A stretch of 64,000 nucleotides of DNA from assembly GCA_009746045.1 (NCBI GenBank), contig RPFO01000188.1, positions 2,697,483 to 2,761,482 of the forward strand, read 5' to 3'. Origin of the DNA: Mesostigma viride. Taxonomy: Eukaryota; Streptophyta; Mesostigmatophyceae; Mesostigmatales; Mesostigmataceae. Every line of letters starts with the position of its first letter. Within the stretch, counting starts at the first letter, position 1. The notes under the pieces are model-generated. The model ran no database searches, was not told the origin of the DNA, and was given only the letters and a program-made list of their open reading frames with translations. Positions 47,901 to 56,797 of this stretch are shown here, in pieces. Both the position numbers and the translations under genes were made by a program.

Positions 47901-50449
47901 CCGGTGACGACGGAGGTGGAGGTGGCGGAGGCAACGACGTGAACAAGTCATCCACGTTCACATCGAACGGGCCATCCCCCAGGAACCCCTCGCGCGCCTT
48001 GATCCGCTTGGCCCTCTCCTCCCTTGTGAGGGGCACCTGGTAGACCGACCCTGCCACCGAGAGCACGGGGGACGGTGTCAGCAGGCAAAACTCCCACCGG
48101 CCGGATATCGGCAGGTAGAGCGCCGCGGTCACGTTGCCCTCCGAGTGGGCAAACTTGCCCGCCTGGGGCAGGTAGCACGCGGGCTGGTCGAGCTCGGGGG
48201 CTGAGGCGGGGTCGATCGCACGGAGCGAGCACAGTCCCTCCCTGGTCCATTGGTTGGTCGGTCGGTTGGGTGCCCGGGGGAGTAGGAGGGGGGGGGGGGG
48301 GGGGATTAAGTGCATTGGCAATTGAGGGAAGGACGGGTGCAGCAGGGGCTTCAGAAGAAGCAAGAGAAACTTTACTATCAGAACAGACAGGCCCTCCCTG
48401 GTTGGTTCTTTGGACCGGGCGGGGGGAGGGAGATGTGTGTGTGGGACCACCGGCAGTAGGAAATTATCCATGTTTGCAACATTGGGGATGATGTGACCGG
48501 CTGTAAGGCGAGGGTGCTAGGACAGGGTGTGCAGCGGCGGGCAGGTAAGAACATCCCGGACTGCAGACACTGTATATAGACTAGAATATAGTAGTATATA
48601 TATATAGAGAGAGAGAGAGAAGAAATGAAGAAAAAGTCATGCGACCTTGCCGTACATATGGCCTCATCCAAGCATTATGCATGGCACCCATCACCCATCC
48701 ACGCATGACACACAAAGCCCACCCATCATGCATGGAGCACATAACCCACCCACCATGCATGGCACATGTCAGCGACCCGTGCATGGGACCAGGAGCATGA
48801 CCTTTCCCTACCGCGCTACGTAGGCTAGCACCGCTTAGAATAATAGCAGAAAGAAAGTAGTTTGTAGGCCTCGTGACCGAGCAACTTGCCGCACACAAAC
48901 ATCTGACCGAGGGTCCCACCACGTGTCTTGTCTCGTTTGATAAACAGTTCTAGGCATGACTCGCTCAGGGTCCCACCACGTGTCTTGTCATTATGGGTTA
49001 GTGCTCTGCCGCTCCCCAAAGGGACTGCGTGCCAAATTAAATAATTAAATAATTAAATAACTAAATAATTAATTAATTAATTAATTAATTAATTAATCAA
49101 TTAATTAATTTGTCTCATGGCTATATCGCTCGAACACGCGGACAAGATAACGGCAGGCTCGAGCTACCATGGTCCGGATTCTCCTGATTTCTGGCCTGCG
49201 CTGGCTGTCTCCTTGATATCGCTGTAGGCATGACTCACCCGCTGTCCATCACAGTCCATCACCTACCCTCCCGCTGCATGCTAGTTCGTGGCCTACTGCC
49301 CTGCCCTCTAGGCTTCGCGAGGACGACCATTAGAGTGACCTTTACAGTGACCATCATGCTAGGCTTCGCGAGGGCGACCACATAAGTGACAATTATAGTG
49401 ACCATGACCATCATGCTAGGCTTCGCGAGGGCGACCCTTTTGCCTGTGCCCCGGGGAGGCGGGTGGGTGGGTGGGTGGGTGGGTGGGTGGGGGGTGGGGA
49501 AGGGGGTCGCCCCGTCCTAGGCCCACCTGCAGACGTTCCACTGCGATGCGGCGCGGATATCGTCGCGCCCAAACTTGTAGTTGAGCTCCACCACGATCTG
49601 GAGAAGGTCCGGGCGCCAGCCGCAATCCTCCTGGCAACCAAAGCGGCCATACGCCAGCTCTTCCACTGGGATGTCGCACACGCCGTTGCCGCAGTTGGGG
49701 TCGATCCACAGATCGCGCACCGTGTCCTTGAGCCAATCATTGACCGACACGATGTCTTGGAGCTCGGTGGCCACCTCGTTGTTGCTGTCCCTTGGGAGCA
49801 GGTGTGAGAGGCTCTTGTGGACGTCATAGCCGATAAAGGCGCGGCGCTGGTAGAAGAGGACGATAGCGTAGATGGTCGTGAAGACGACGAAGCTCACCAG
49901 GTTCACGTAGTGGGCTCGGCGCCGCAGGATCTCCGCGTACCGCTCGCGCAGCCCGCTGAGCAGGTTGTGGAATGCGGGCATGTCACGCGGGTCATCTGGT
50001 TCAGAACTTGCGAGTCGAGCGCCGGTTTGATCTGCATCTCCATCGGCTTCCCTTGGGCCAGTCGGCCCTGGCATGTCCCAATCCGGAAGGCAGCTGTTAA
50101 TACTCGCGAGGGAGGAGGAGGCGTTGCTCACATTGGAGGTGAGCTCGACAACGGTCGGCAAACGAGCGCGATCGGTGTTCATGTCATGAAGAAGCAGTGC
50201 ATCGGACGAATGACTAGTAAACCGTGGAAAGTCAGGAATGCCGGGCAACTCCATCTCCCCATTGAGTGCCGCGGCAAAGGGTTGGGGACCTTCAGGGAAC
50301 AAACCTCCACCAATGAACGACCTTCGCGACCAGAAATCTGTCCAGATTCTTTTTAATTTTCGCTTGTCGCCTTCATCTTTTAAGGACCGCGCTGCCTGTT
50401 CACTCCGACTTTTCCTTAGAATTGCCGCCACAACAGCCGCGTCCCCCAT
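32945..50449 (-). CDS. Polycystin (TRPP-type) cation channel, 12 exons, 2109 aa
   Basis: Exons: 50449-49527, 48241-47306, 46785-46500, 45945-45705, 45022-44293, 42755-42652, 41807-41662, 41255-41072, 40448-40159, 39008-38800, 36426-36276, 35074-32945. Every junction is GT/AG and all phases agree, giving one frame of 6330 bases. Residues 1-180 are cytosolic, with S1 at 181-200. Two Notch-repeat-like cysteine modules follow (about 250-277, CGNGVCDIP; about 757-788, CSPTCSLLWAGDLVCD). The extracellular polycystin (TOP) domain shows NRIIGGILIQQHRTP and IVTYNGILEYFGVVTVSF. S2 is near 1172-1190 and S3 near 1211-1231, then S4 (MFRILKLTDFHPRLGIITHT) and S5 near 1331-1350. The pore has VVGEV (about 1373-1377) where PKD2 has LGD, and S6 is LILINFFIAFIIDSFSEHM. 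A Gly/Ser-rich tail of about 690 residues follows. Such channels work in cilia and other membranes. The ATG at 50449 is the first in a frame opened by TGA. Confidence 0.9.
35290..35600 (-). repeat. Four diverged copies of an about 85-bp unit in intron 11
   Basis: On the minus strand each unit resembles AGCTCTTTACGGCCATCCTG followed by a Val/Ala/Leu-type stretch ending GCAGAGG (near 35310, 35400, 35475, 35570). They precede the final exon acceptor. Their source is not clear to me. Confidence 0.5.
36120..36300 (-). repeat. Copies of the exon 11 3' end with its donor
   Basis: The last about 25 bases of exon 11 plus intron start (GCCTGGATTTTCTTCTGGTG, then GGTGTGGC) recur near 36228 and, more diverged, near 36150, with a period of about 70 bp. 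The copies carry candidate donors GTGTGG and GTAGGG/GTAAGG. Confidence 0.75.
36515..36665 (-). repeat. Copies of the exon 11 5' end with its acceptor
   Basis: The exon 11 start (TCAG/CCAG then CTCCTTTGGCACGGT) is echoed near 36556 (CTCTTTTGGCACCGTACTGC) and near 36640 (CTCCTTTGGTAGG). A further echo lies far upstream near 38170 (CTCCTGTGGCACGGTGCC). Each copy keeps an AG before the CTC. Confidence 0.7.
36908..37145. repeat. Dispersed palindromic repeat, copy b
   Basis: Same family as 12110-12355. The ends CCGCGTTAAGTTGCGA (36945) and TCGCAACTTAACGCGG (about 37002-37017) are a perfect inverted pair. It lies in intron 10 of the polycystin gene. Confidence 0.65.
37545..37622. repeat. Dispersed palindromic repeat, copy c (core only)
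   Basis: It begins TACCGCGTCAAGTTGCGACG and ends CGCAGCTTAACGCGGTA, an imperfect hairpin of about 55 bp related to copies a and b. Confidence 0.6.
37630..37900 (-). repeat. LINE 3' unit inserted in polycystin intron 10
   Basis: On the minus strand it matches the 18.0-18.8 kb units, with the stem-loop at 37665-37678 (ACTCC, CAAT, GGAGT) and a TAATTACTTAATTAA tail at 37640-37657. Confidence 0.7.
38455..38525. repeat. 23-bp tandem repeat, three units
   Basis: The unit GTGGGCACATCACAATCAC plus TATA repeats three times with one substitution, in polycystin intron 10. Confidence 0.85.
39057..39120 (-). repeat. Echo of the exon 10 5' end
   Basis: GTGCGGGTCATCTCACGCAG and the following bases parallel the true exon 10 start (GTGCAGGACATCTCGCGCAC, 39008), about 105 bp upstream in the gene. 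The copy lacks the AG acceptor (CCG instead of CAG) and diverges after about 50 bases. Confidence 0.75.
40060..40160 (-). repeat. Duplicated exon 9 3' end, possible alternative donor
   Basis: The exon 9 end (GCGATGAGGGAGGTGCTGGA ... CAGGAG|GTACGC at 40159) recurs 99 bp downstream as ... CAGCAG|GTGAAG at 40060 with about 95 percent identity over 38 bases. The frame stays open between them, so using the second donor would add 33 residues in phase. Confidence 0.75.
40840..41100 (-). repeat. Echoes of the exon 8 3' end and donor
   Basis: The exon 8 end (CTCATGGTGATCGCAG|GTGGGGTT at 41072) is repeated near 40968 (CGCATGGTGATTGCTG|GTGGGG) including about 35 bases of intron. A more diverged copy lies near 40867 (CTCATGGGGACTGCAG|GTAAGG). 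The period is about 100 bp. Confidence 0.75.
41989..42425. repeat. Inverted-repeat element in polycystin intron 6
   Basis: About 40 bp at 41989-42030 (containing GCGACAAACTACTTTGCG) returns in reverse complement at 42378-42420 with roughly 80 percent identity. The motif TTTGCGACCCAAAATGAA also recurs directly inside. A 430-bp non-coding insert with such ends resembles a MITE. Confidence 0.6.
43590..43790. repeat. Diverged tandem repeat in intron 5
   Basis: Units containing GCAGACTCAGGCAGGGG and GAAGTACCAACAGA recur three to four times with a period of about 50-85 bp. Confidence 0.6.
44085..44290 (-). repeat. Copies of the exon 5 donor region
   Basis: The intron start after exon 5 (GCCATTTGGTGCCAAGTG) recurs near 44150 and, diverged, near 44095 and 44215, with a period of about 65 bp. 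Confidence 0.6.
45174..45372. repeat. GGT/GGC/GGG trinucleotide repeat in intron 4
   Basis: A GGT-rich array with a run of about 25 Gs (45217-45242) and GGC blocks sits 150 bp upstream of the exon 5 acceptor. Poly-Gly, poly-Val and poly-His frames over it are artefacts. Confidence 0.9.
45580..45625 (-). repeat. Echo of the exon 4 3' end
   Basis: GGCTGCTGTGAGGGGCCGTG then CACATTCATCG parallels the exon 4 end GACTGCTGCGAGGAGCACAT then TCACCACAACG|GTAGGT (45705), about 125 bp downstream in the gene. Confidence 0.55.
46030..46215. repeat. Diverged tandem repeat in intron 3
   Basis: Variants of AATGCCTATTCACCTTGGC recur about five times between exon 4 and exon 3. Confidence 0.65.
46262..46425 (-). 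repeat. Echoes of the exon 3 3' end and donor
   Basis: Near 46270-46330 the minus strand reads VVDEVTDPDAPLPTHVGLRN, against the true exon end VDDGTSDPDAPPVQ|VGSRN. A second, shorter echo near 46395 ends GCCGGTGGAG|GTGGGTTA. The 5' end of exon 3 is likewise echoed near 46880 (GCAG|GAAGCAGTCCCCCTG against CCAG|GAAGCTGTCCCCCTG at 46785). Confidence 0.7.
49012..49225 (+). mobile_element. LINE 3' end remnant and endonuclease scrap in intron 1
   Basis: A degenerate stem-loop (CTCCC, CAAA, GGGAC at 49012-49024) is followed by a long AAATAATT/AATTAATT tail (49035-49112). After it, 49168-49225 resembles the 13210-13260 fragment. Confidence 0.55.
49310..49440. repeat. Repeats of GCTAGGCTTCGCGAGGGCGACC
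   Basis: Three copies of a unit containing AGGCTTCGCGAGG and ATAGTGACCAT lie with a period of about 40-60 bp just downstream of polycystin exon 1. Related sequence occurs at 35195-35255. Confidence 0.65.
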
Positions 50450-50767
50450 AGGGCCCGTGGCTTCCCCGGTGTCATAAGGTCGCCTTGCGAACAATTTCCC
50501 TGTCGATCATCCCGAGAGCAACTATCGTAAGACAACATAATCATGGTATAAGCTAGTTGGCCCCGAAAACAATGGCGTCCAACAGCCCCCAATTATGGCA
50601 ATAACGCGCATGTCGGCCAAGCGGCGAAAAATACCAATTAGTACATCGTAGCCAAGTTCATACTGGATACTGGACTGCTGGGGACCGGGGGACCTAGGTT
50701 GGAATCCATACCCGTGCGGAATGACAAGGTACGAATGTATCCCCAGCAGCTAGTGTGAGTACGGCTA

Positions 50768-50804
50768 ATACGGCAATACGCCAAACCTCGGCGTATTGCC
50801 GTAT
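50768..50804. promoter_or_regulatory. Perfect 15-bp hairpin upstream of the polycystin start
   Basis: ATACGGCAATACGCC, a 7-base spacer and GGCGTATTGCCGTAT form a perfect inverted repeat about 320 bp upstream of the polycystin ATG. It could be a protein-binding palindrome, an RNA hairpin in the 5' region or a foldback remnant. No function is shown. Confidence 0.4.
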
Positions 50805-51485
50805 TGCGTGTTATATGCTTATGATTGTACGCGTATTATGCGCCAACAAACGCTCAAAAGCAAAAAAAAGGGCATTTTCGAGCCGCTATTCATGCTGGCA
50901 AGCCTGTGGCAAGTCATATTCTAAGGTGTTTATCCCATGGGCGTGCCTCTCAAACACGCTAACATCCTTTTCGCGACCGTCCCGGAGATGACGCCCGAGA
51001 GGGGGGGGGTCTAGAACCCACACCCCACCCCACCGCCCAGCCACGGGAACCCCCCGGGGTAACGGGGTCAGACCCCCTCCCCCCCCCCCATTCGTTGCCA
51101 CCCCCGGGGGGTCCAAGGGGGGGGGGGGGGGGGGAGGGGGTTAGGAAGGCTACCCCCGCCCCCCCCCCCCCCCCCCCCGAAGCTATTTATAACAGCCGGA
51201 ACCTTGGGAACGGAACGGCTTCAGTGGCGGTTAAAAAAAAAAAAAGTTGTCTCACTTGTACTGTGATGTATATGAGACCAAGGTTCGGTGATGACCTTGG
51301 CGGCGGACATTAATGGAAGTCTTGGGGGAGAAACCTCGGCAGCAAAGCCTGGGCAGGAAAACCTGGGCGGGAAAAAATGGGCGGCACAGGTAATGGGCGC
51401 AAATGCAATTCGGATGCACGTAACCTGTGAAACTCACTTGGTTGTCTCGGTGTATGAAGTGTGATACTCATCCACTGCATTATTA
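50805..51485. other. Polycystin upstream region with homopolymer runs
   Basis: No gene is supported. Long G and C runs at 51000-51010, 51076-51090, 51117-51140 and 51158-51178 are likely slippage-prone and base counts there are unreliable. Confidence 0.5.
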
Positions 51486-53288
51486 CTGAATTAATTAGAC
51501 TCGTGCTCCCGTTGGGGAGTCACGGAGCATTAACCCGTGTGGATGGATGGATGGGTGCAAACAGTCCTACCGGTCTAATCTATCTACATCAACGACCTAC
51601 AACATCTATCTAACAGCATCCCTAACTACAACATCTATCTAAGCAGCATCACGCTGCCCTAGGGGAGCTGTCTGGCGTGCCTCCCGCGGGTTTGCACACG
51701 CGGGCGCTACCCCACAGGGGGGGGCTCGTTGTCCTCTATGACCGGGGCCCACGTGGCCTTGTCCATCATCTTCTTCCAAATCACGGAGAGGCCGAGGCCC
51801 CCCATGTCCTCTACTAGCTGTTCTTTGAAGGTGCGGGCCTTGCGGCGTCTAACATCACGGGGCCCGGCCCACGTCAGGAGGTGCCGGCCAGGCTGAGCTG
51901 GTCGCAGTCCCGCGGGGGGGCCACGTGAGGTGTCTACCTGGTTGGTGCGAGCTAGGTGCCCTACCAGCTGCAGGCGTCGCTGCTTAATGGTGCTGGTGAT
52001 ATATGGCATGCCCTAGTACAGGTCCTCATTGCGGACATGAGCAGCATATTAGCCTACTCTGAAAATGGAGCGCAGCACCGCCAGCACGTTGGTGACCGCG
52101 CCGTCCAGCTTGCGGGCCAGGTCGGCGGTGAGGGTCCACGTCTCGGCCCCATACGTAAGAACAGGAAGGACGAGGACCTTGAACAGGTCCTGTTTCTCGA
52201 TCTTGCCCATGGGCTTGCGCCACAGGGCCCGGTACTGGCGTAAAGCGTGCCAGGCGAGGGAGATGCGATGGTCCACATCAACCTCGCAGTTGGGGAGCAG
52301 GCTGCTCAGCAGCTTGACGCGGTCCCGATACAGGACTCGAGAGCCGTCGAGGAGACAGAGGGGTGGCGGTGAGTGGGTGAGCCCAACCGCCAGGGCCTCT
52401 GTCTTCTTGCTGCATGACCTCAAGCCCCACTGCACGGGCCTCGATAGCCAGGCAGTCAATCCATGTCTGCACGTGCCCAGTGTCCTCGAAGAGGGTTGTG
52501 TCGTTTGCGGAAATGATGTCCGCCAGCCGAATCTCCGTTTCCGCGCCGCCATGCCAGAATTTGTTAGCAACCTGCACCCCTGGTTCCCTACCCACGATGC
52601 GGGCAAATCGCCTGCGCGCCTGAATCATTACGTATTCGACCACAATATATAATGAACAGGTAGGGTGACAGCACGCAGCCCTGCCACACACCCTTCTGTA
52701 AAGGGCATGGTGGCGTGGTCCCGTAAGAAGTGCGCACCGAAGTGGTGGACCCTTCATACAGGTTGCGGATGACGGCAATAAGAGGGCGCGGGGGATCCGG
52801 AACAGCTTGAGGATGTCCCAAAGCGCAGGCCAGAAAACCGAATGGAAGGCTTTGATGAAGTCCACCAGCACAAGGTGCAAAGGGGACTCACCAGGCTGAA
52901 GGCGTTGCAGTTCCTCCACAAGTCGGCGAGTAGCGAAGAGCGCCTGTACTATGTTGCGACTTGAACGGAAGCCGTGCTGAGTCTCGCTGAGGTGACCGTC
53001 CAGGGCCGTGCGCAGGCGGTGCAGGATGAGCCGCATAAAAAGCGTGAGGGGGGCGCTTTGAATGCACACCCCTCTGTAGTTGCCGGGGTCGGCTGGCGAC
53101 CCCTTGTTCGTGTACAGCATTGTACGAAAACTGTGTTGCCAGGCTGCTGGAGGTGGTTGCGACGACAGCAGAAGCTAGGTTGTTGCAGATGTCCCGGAAG
53201 AGCAACATAACACCGGTGTCCTCGAATTCGGCTGCGCGTTTCACAACTGCGGCAGGAATCTCGTCGGAGCCGGTGGCTGCGTCATAAC
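51486..53288 (-). mobile_element. LINE copy, minus strand, dead
   Basis: The 3' end is at 51486-51525 (tail AATTAATT, stem-loop 51506-51519 CTCCC/GGGAG), with a short CATC repeat at 51539-51550. The reverse transcriptase runs to about 53120 in several frames (DPGNYRGVCIQSAP, LVLVDFIKAFHSV, GVWQGCVLSPYLF). The catalytic YADD is changed to SAND (about 52500), so the polymerase could not work even without the frameshifts. Confidence 0.8.
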
Positions 53289-53785
53289 GCAGGCTGCAGC
53301 TAGTAGGGCACCTAGCTCGCACCAACCAGGTAGACACCTCACGTGGCCCCCCCGCAGGACTGCGACCAGCCCAGCCTGGCCGGCACCTCCTGACGTGGGC
53401 TGGGCCCAGTGATGTTAGACGCCGCAAGGCCCGCACCTTCAAAGAACAGCTCGTCGAGGACATGGGGGGCCTAGGCCTCTCCGTGATTTGGAAGAAGATG
53501 ATGGACAAGGCCAAGTGGGCCCAGGTCATAGAGGACAACGAGCCCCCCCCAGTGGGGAAGCGCCCACGTGTGCAATCCCACGGGAGGCACGCTAGATAGC
53601 TCCCCTAGGGCAGCGTGCTGCTGCCTAGATAGATGTGATAGTTAGAATGTTGTTAGATAGATGTAGTATGTAGCCAATGTAGATAGATTAGACCGGTAGG
53701 AATATGTGCACCCATCCATCCATCCATCGGGGTTAATGCTCCGTGACTCCCCAACGGGAGCACGAGTCTAATTAATTAATTAAGT
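53289..53785 (+). mobile_element. 5'-truncated LINE 3' end, plus strand
   Basis: It contains the last coding part (GHLARTNQVDTS..., VEDMGGLGLSVIWKKMMDK), a short CATC repeat (53711-53728), the stem-loop at 53747-53760 (CTCCC, CAAC, GGGAG) and the AATTAATT tail (53769-53784). It meets the preceding copy head to head, so both tails point outward. Confidence 0.8.
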
Positions 53786-53908
53786 AGCTTCCATCATCAT
53801 TCCGTCATCATTCCGTCATCGCGGCTCACAGAAGGGCACCAGCCTTATGCTGGCATCTGCCACCCCTATAGTGACCCTATAGTGACCGCGGCCTAGGGTG
53901 GGGTATCA

Positions 53909-53964
53909 CCCTAAACCCTAAACCCTAAACCCTAAACCCTAAACCCTAAACCCTAAACCCTAAC
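53909..53964. repeat. Interstitial plant-type telomere repeat
   Basis: Seven perfect CCCTAAA units (53909-53957) plus one variant unit. This is the heptamer of land-plant and many green-algal telomeres. Confidence 0.95.
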
Positions 53965-53989
53965 ACTGTCTCCAGACACCCACGGCATC

Positions 53990-54610
53990 CCCCCACCCTG
54001 GCTATCACCCTCCCACTGTGACTAAATTTACTAAGTTTACTATGGGTTTTTGGTTTTTTTTCTAGGAAATTCAAGCCAGCTGCCGTGAGGTCAAGGTGCT
54101 ACAGGTGCCGTGTGGTACAAGGTAGCTATAGTGACCTTATAGTGACCATGGTGGTAGACTCTTATGCTGGCATCCCAGGGTGACTAAATTTACTAAGTTT
54201 ACTATGGGTTTTTGGTTTTTTTTCTAGGAAATTCAAGCCACCTCCCATCACCCTCGTGGTCATGCAACACACTAGTGGAGAAAGCCTGAGCAGAATTGCT
54301 CCGACCCCCTGATACAATGACACTAGTGTTGCATGTAATTTTAGTTTCCCACGGGAGTAGCTATAGTGACCTTATAGTGACCATGGTGGTAGACTCTTAT
54401 GCTGGCATCCCAGGGCGACTAAATTTACTAAGTTTACTATGGGTTTATGGTTTTTTTTCTAGGAAATTCAAGCCACCTGCCATGAGGTCGAAGTGGTGAC
54501 ACAACTGGTTGAGGGCCATGTGGGAGATGGACTAAGTCATTTCCCGTGGGAAACTACGTTTACTAAGTTTACTATGGGTTTTGGGTTTTATTCCTAGGAA
54601 ATTAATTCAG
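53990..54610. repeat. Subtelomere-like tandem repeats
   Basis: A block with ACTAAATTTACTAAGTTTAC and GGTTTTTTTTCTAGGAAATT recurs four times (near 54020, 54185, 54420, 54560). Two copies also share the preceding TATAGTGACCTTATAGTGACC segment. Neighbouring DNA to 55010 keeps short pieces of the same motifs. Confidence 0.8.
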
Positions 54611-55331
54611 GTGTGCACCACCAAAAACATGTCTGAATTTCCCAAAAAAAGAACCCCCAAAAAACTTAGTAAATATAGTCTCCCACGACAAATGGTCATG
54701 AAAACGTAGTTTCCCACGGCAAAATGACCAATAAATCCATCTCCCACGGAAAGGCCATGGGGGCCGGCCAGCGGGGATGCAGCGGAGGGGCGCGGACTGC
54801 CAAGCAGTGGCGGACTGCCAGGTGGTGGTGGGCCTCGGTTGTGAGGGCTTGCTGTGTTTTCTCGTGGGAAACTATATTTACTACTAAATTGATATTTTCA
54901 GTTGGAAATGGAGGTTTTATTCGATGTGAGTGAGAGTGCATGCACAGGCTTGCATAATTTCCCGCAGACAAAACCCAAAACCTGTAGTTAGCTTAGTAAA
55001 TTTAGTAAGGTGCTGGAGGGTCGAGCAGTGCGTGGGAGTTGGCGGACCCGGCGAGGGCCGCGCGGCGGGGTGTGCAGAGTGTTAGGGTATATTACCCTGG
55101 AAACTCGGACGATCTATGCAAGAATCCCAGACAACCTGCGTCGATGCATGAGAGGTTTAACCCATAGTTAGAACTGCAATTCGAGACGAAATGAAAATTG
55201 TTTTCAGCATACATTGACGCGTTTTATACTGCATAAACGAATTCATTAAAAAATATAACACGTTTACATTCGTTATCAGCTCGACAAGAGCGAAATGGCA
55301 AGCTCGTTGCCGTCGTCAACAAGACGACAAT
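54611..55331. other. Transition from host repeats to the viral element
   Basis: Host-type motifs (TTTCCCACGGGAAA, TTTACTAAG) continue to about 55010. AT-rich DNA of the viral block begins after about 55100. A near-palindrome AGGGTATATTACCCT at 55084-55098 lies at the change and is a candidate element end. Without the right end this cannot be tested. Confidence 0.4.
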
Positions 55332-55904
55332 CTACTCCTTGTCCTTGGAGTGTCCAGTCAGGCTCTTCACGTACGAGGCGGAGTTCTTCTTGTCGCCATG
55401 GCCGTGGGAGCTTGACGCTCCCTCGCGGCTCCTCTTCCTGCCATTGGAAGTGGCGGTCTTTGCGTCCTCGAAACCCTTCTTTACCTCCTCCCATGCCCTG
55501 TAGAGCGCAATGGGGGAAATGCCTGGCTGGCGCTTGGACTTGGAGAAGCCATTGAGGAAATCGTCAACCATCTTAACGCACCCGTCGGCTTGGTCGAGGC
55601 GAATCCACTCGCAGCGGTCCTCGACCTTCCTCGGCTTTGCCGCATTCTTCTCGTAGACCCACTCGACGCAAATTTTTGGCGTCTTGCGGTCGACATCGTC
55701 ATATCCGGCGTCGTGAATCTTGAAGACCTCGCAGGTAGGTCCGGTGCCTCCAACAGCACCTTCGTTTCCGGAAAGAAGGGAGACCTTGTGCGTCAGGTGT
55801 GCGAGCTGGTCAGATATCTTTGTCTGGCCGTCCTCGAGACCATCGAGGATTTTTCCAAGCATTGCCAACGCCTTCTCGCAAGGCCCTGCGTTTCGGGAAG
55901 CCAT
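55332..55904 (-). CDS. Hypothetical protein of the viral element, 190 aa
   Basis: I do not recognise this protein. The ATG at 55904 (MASRNAGPCEKAL) is chosen because residues upstream in frame look non-coding. Residues 8-45 are likely an amphipathic helix or coiled coil (LGKILDGLEDGQTKISDQLA). The middle is mixed and charged (VEWVYEKN, CEWIRLDQ). The C-terminus is basic and disordered (NGRKRSREGASSSHGHGDKK). It is the last gene before the element's left side, about 340 bp beyond the preceding gene. The basic tail could contact DNA, but that is inference. The frame is intact. Confidence 0.6.
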   Translation of the reverse strand: MASRNAGPCEKALAMLGKILDGLEDGQTKISDQLAHLTHKVSLLSGNEGAVGGTGPTCEVFKIHDAGYDDVDRKTPKICVEWVYEKNAAKPRKVEDRCEWIRLDQADGCVKMVDDFLNGFSKSKRQPGISPIALYRAWEEVKKGFEDAKTATSNGRKRSREGASSSHGHGDKKNSASYVKSLTGHSKDKE

Positions 55905-56247
55905 GGCTACCGGCAGAGAGCTTGGCAACGTGAGATGCGTGACTTGCACGTGATTTTGCCTATTTGTGCACAATGTGCCAAGGTCCGTTACGTCTGCTGG
56001 CACGGCCTGGACAGGACGCGAAGGTGGCTGGACTTGTACAAGTGTCGAACTTGGCTAAATTTCGGAGCGATGCAAGTCTAAGGTGGCCTCTACCACGTGG
56101 CGAGTTCTGGGACGTGAATTTAGGTAAAAAGACTCGTAAGCGTGCGAGTAATCAACTGGGTCACTTGTCAAGCGCCTGAACGAAGATTCTAGAGTGTCCA
56201 CGAGAGTGAATTTTCCGAAGCAACCACCCATATATGATGCGCAGAAA

Positions 56248-56759
56248 TTACTTGCCATGACATTTGCATTTATTAAAACCTCGCACCCTCTCAAATTGTA
56301 ACACGCAGACGAAAGAATCGTATGCAGCAACGTTTTGATATTCCGTGTCTCCTACGTCCCTATCTATGTGGGCCAACCTTATCTCCAGAATGCCCCCGTT
56401 CCTAAAGAGATGTGGATTCCTCAAATTGAAATATGCGTGATCATTGATCAAAGAATAGTCGAAAGTGGTCGTTGTTGCTGTTGCTTTTTTGCATATTTCT
56501 GATCCCAACACAACCCCCTGGTCCAAATTGTGCTCGCCACCCAAGAAACTGGGGGATACCAAGCCAATGAGCACGTGAGGGGGGTGCTTTCGATTCCTGC
56601 AATGGACGCAAAGTGAAGCCCGCCTCTCCAATCCCCGTCAATGATGGGAGCACTTGGATCTGGCTTAATTTTAAAACGAAATGCCGCATTGTCAACGTCA
56701 CTGTCACTCGATGAAGCCTCGCTGTCAAGTACTATCTGGTAATAATTTGGATAGTCCAT
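56248..56759 (-). pseudogene. Beta-rich viral protein, about 170 aa, one frameshift
   Basis: It starts at ATG 56759 (MDYPNYYQIVLDSEASSSD). The N-terminal frame (56759-56441) and C-terminal frame (56631-56248) overlap and switch at a run of six Cs near 56580, where a single-base indel explains the break. The alternating hydrophobic pattern (FRFKIKPDPSAPI, GGLHFASIAGIES, VLIGLVSPSFL, GGILEIRLAHI) suggests a beta-sandwich. Position in the structural cluster suggests a minor virion protein, but no family is recognised. Confidence 0.6.
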
Positions 56760-56797
56760 TGCTTACATGATATGGATAGATATTTAGTTATAGAGGC

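Noticed and set aside
50492-50494. Polycystin start at 50494
   Set aside because: That codon is TTG, just after an in-frame TGA. The first ATG is at 50449.
53909-53964. CRISPR-like or prokaryotic array
   Set aside because: Perfect heptamers without spacers are telomere repeats. No CRISPR structure occurs anywhere in the window.
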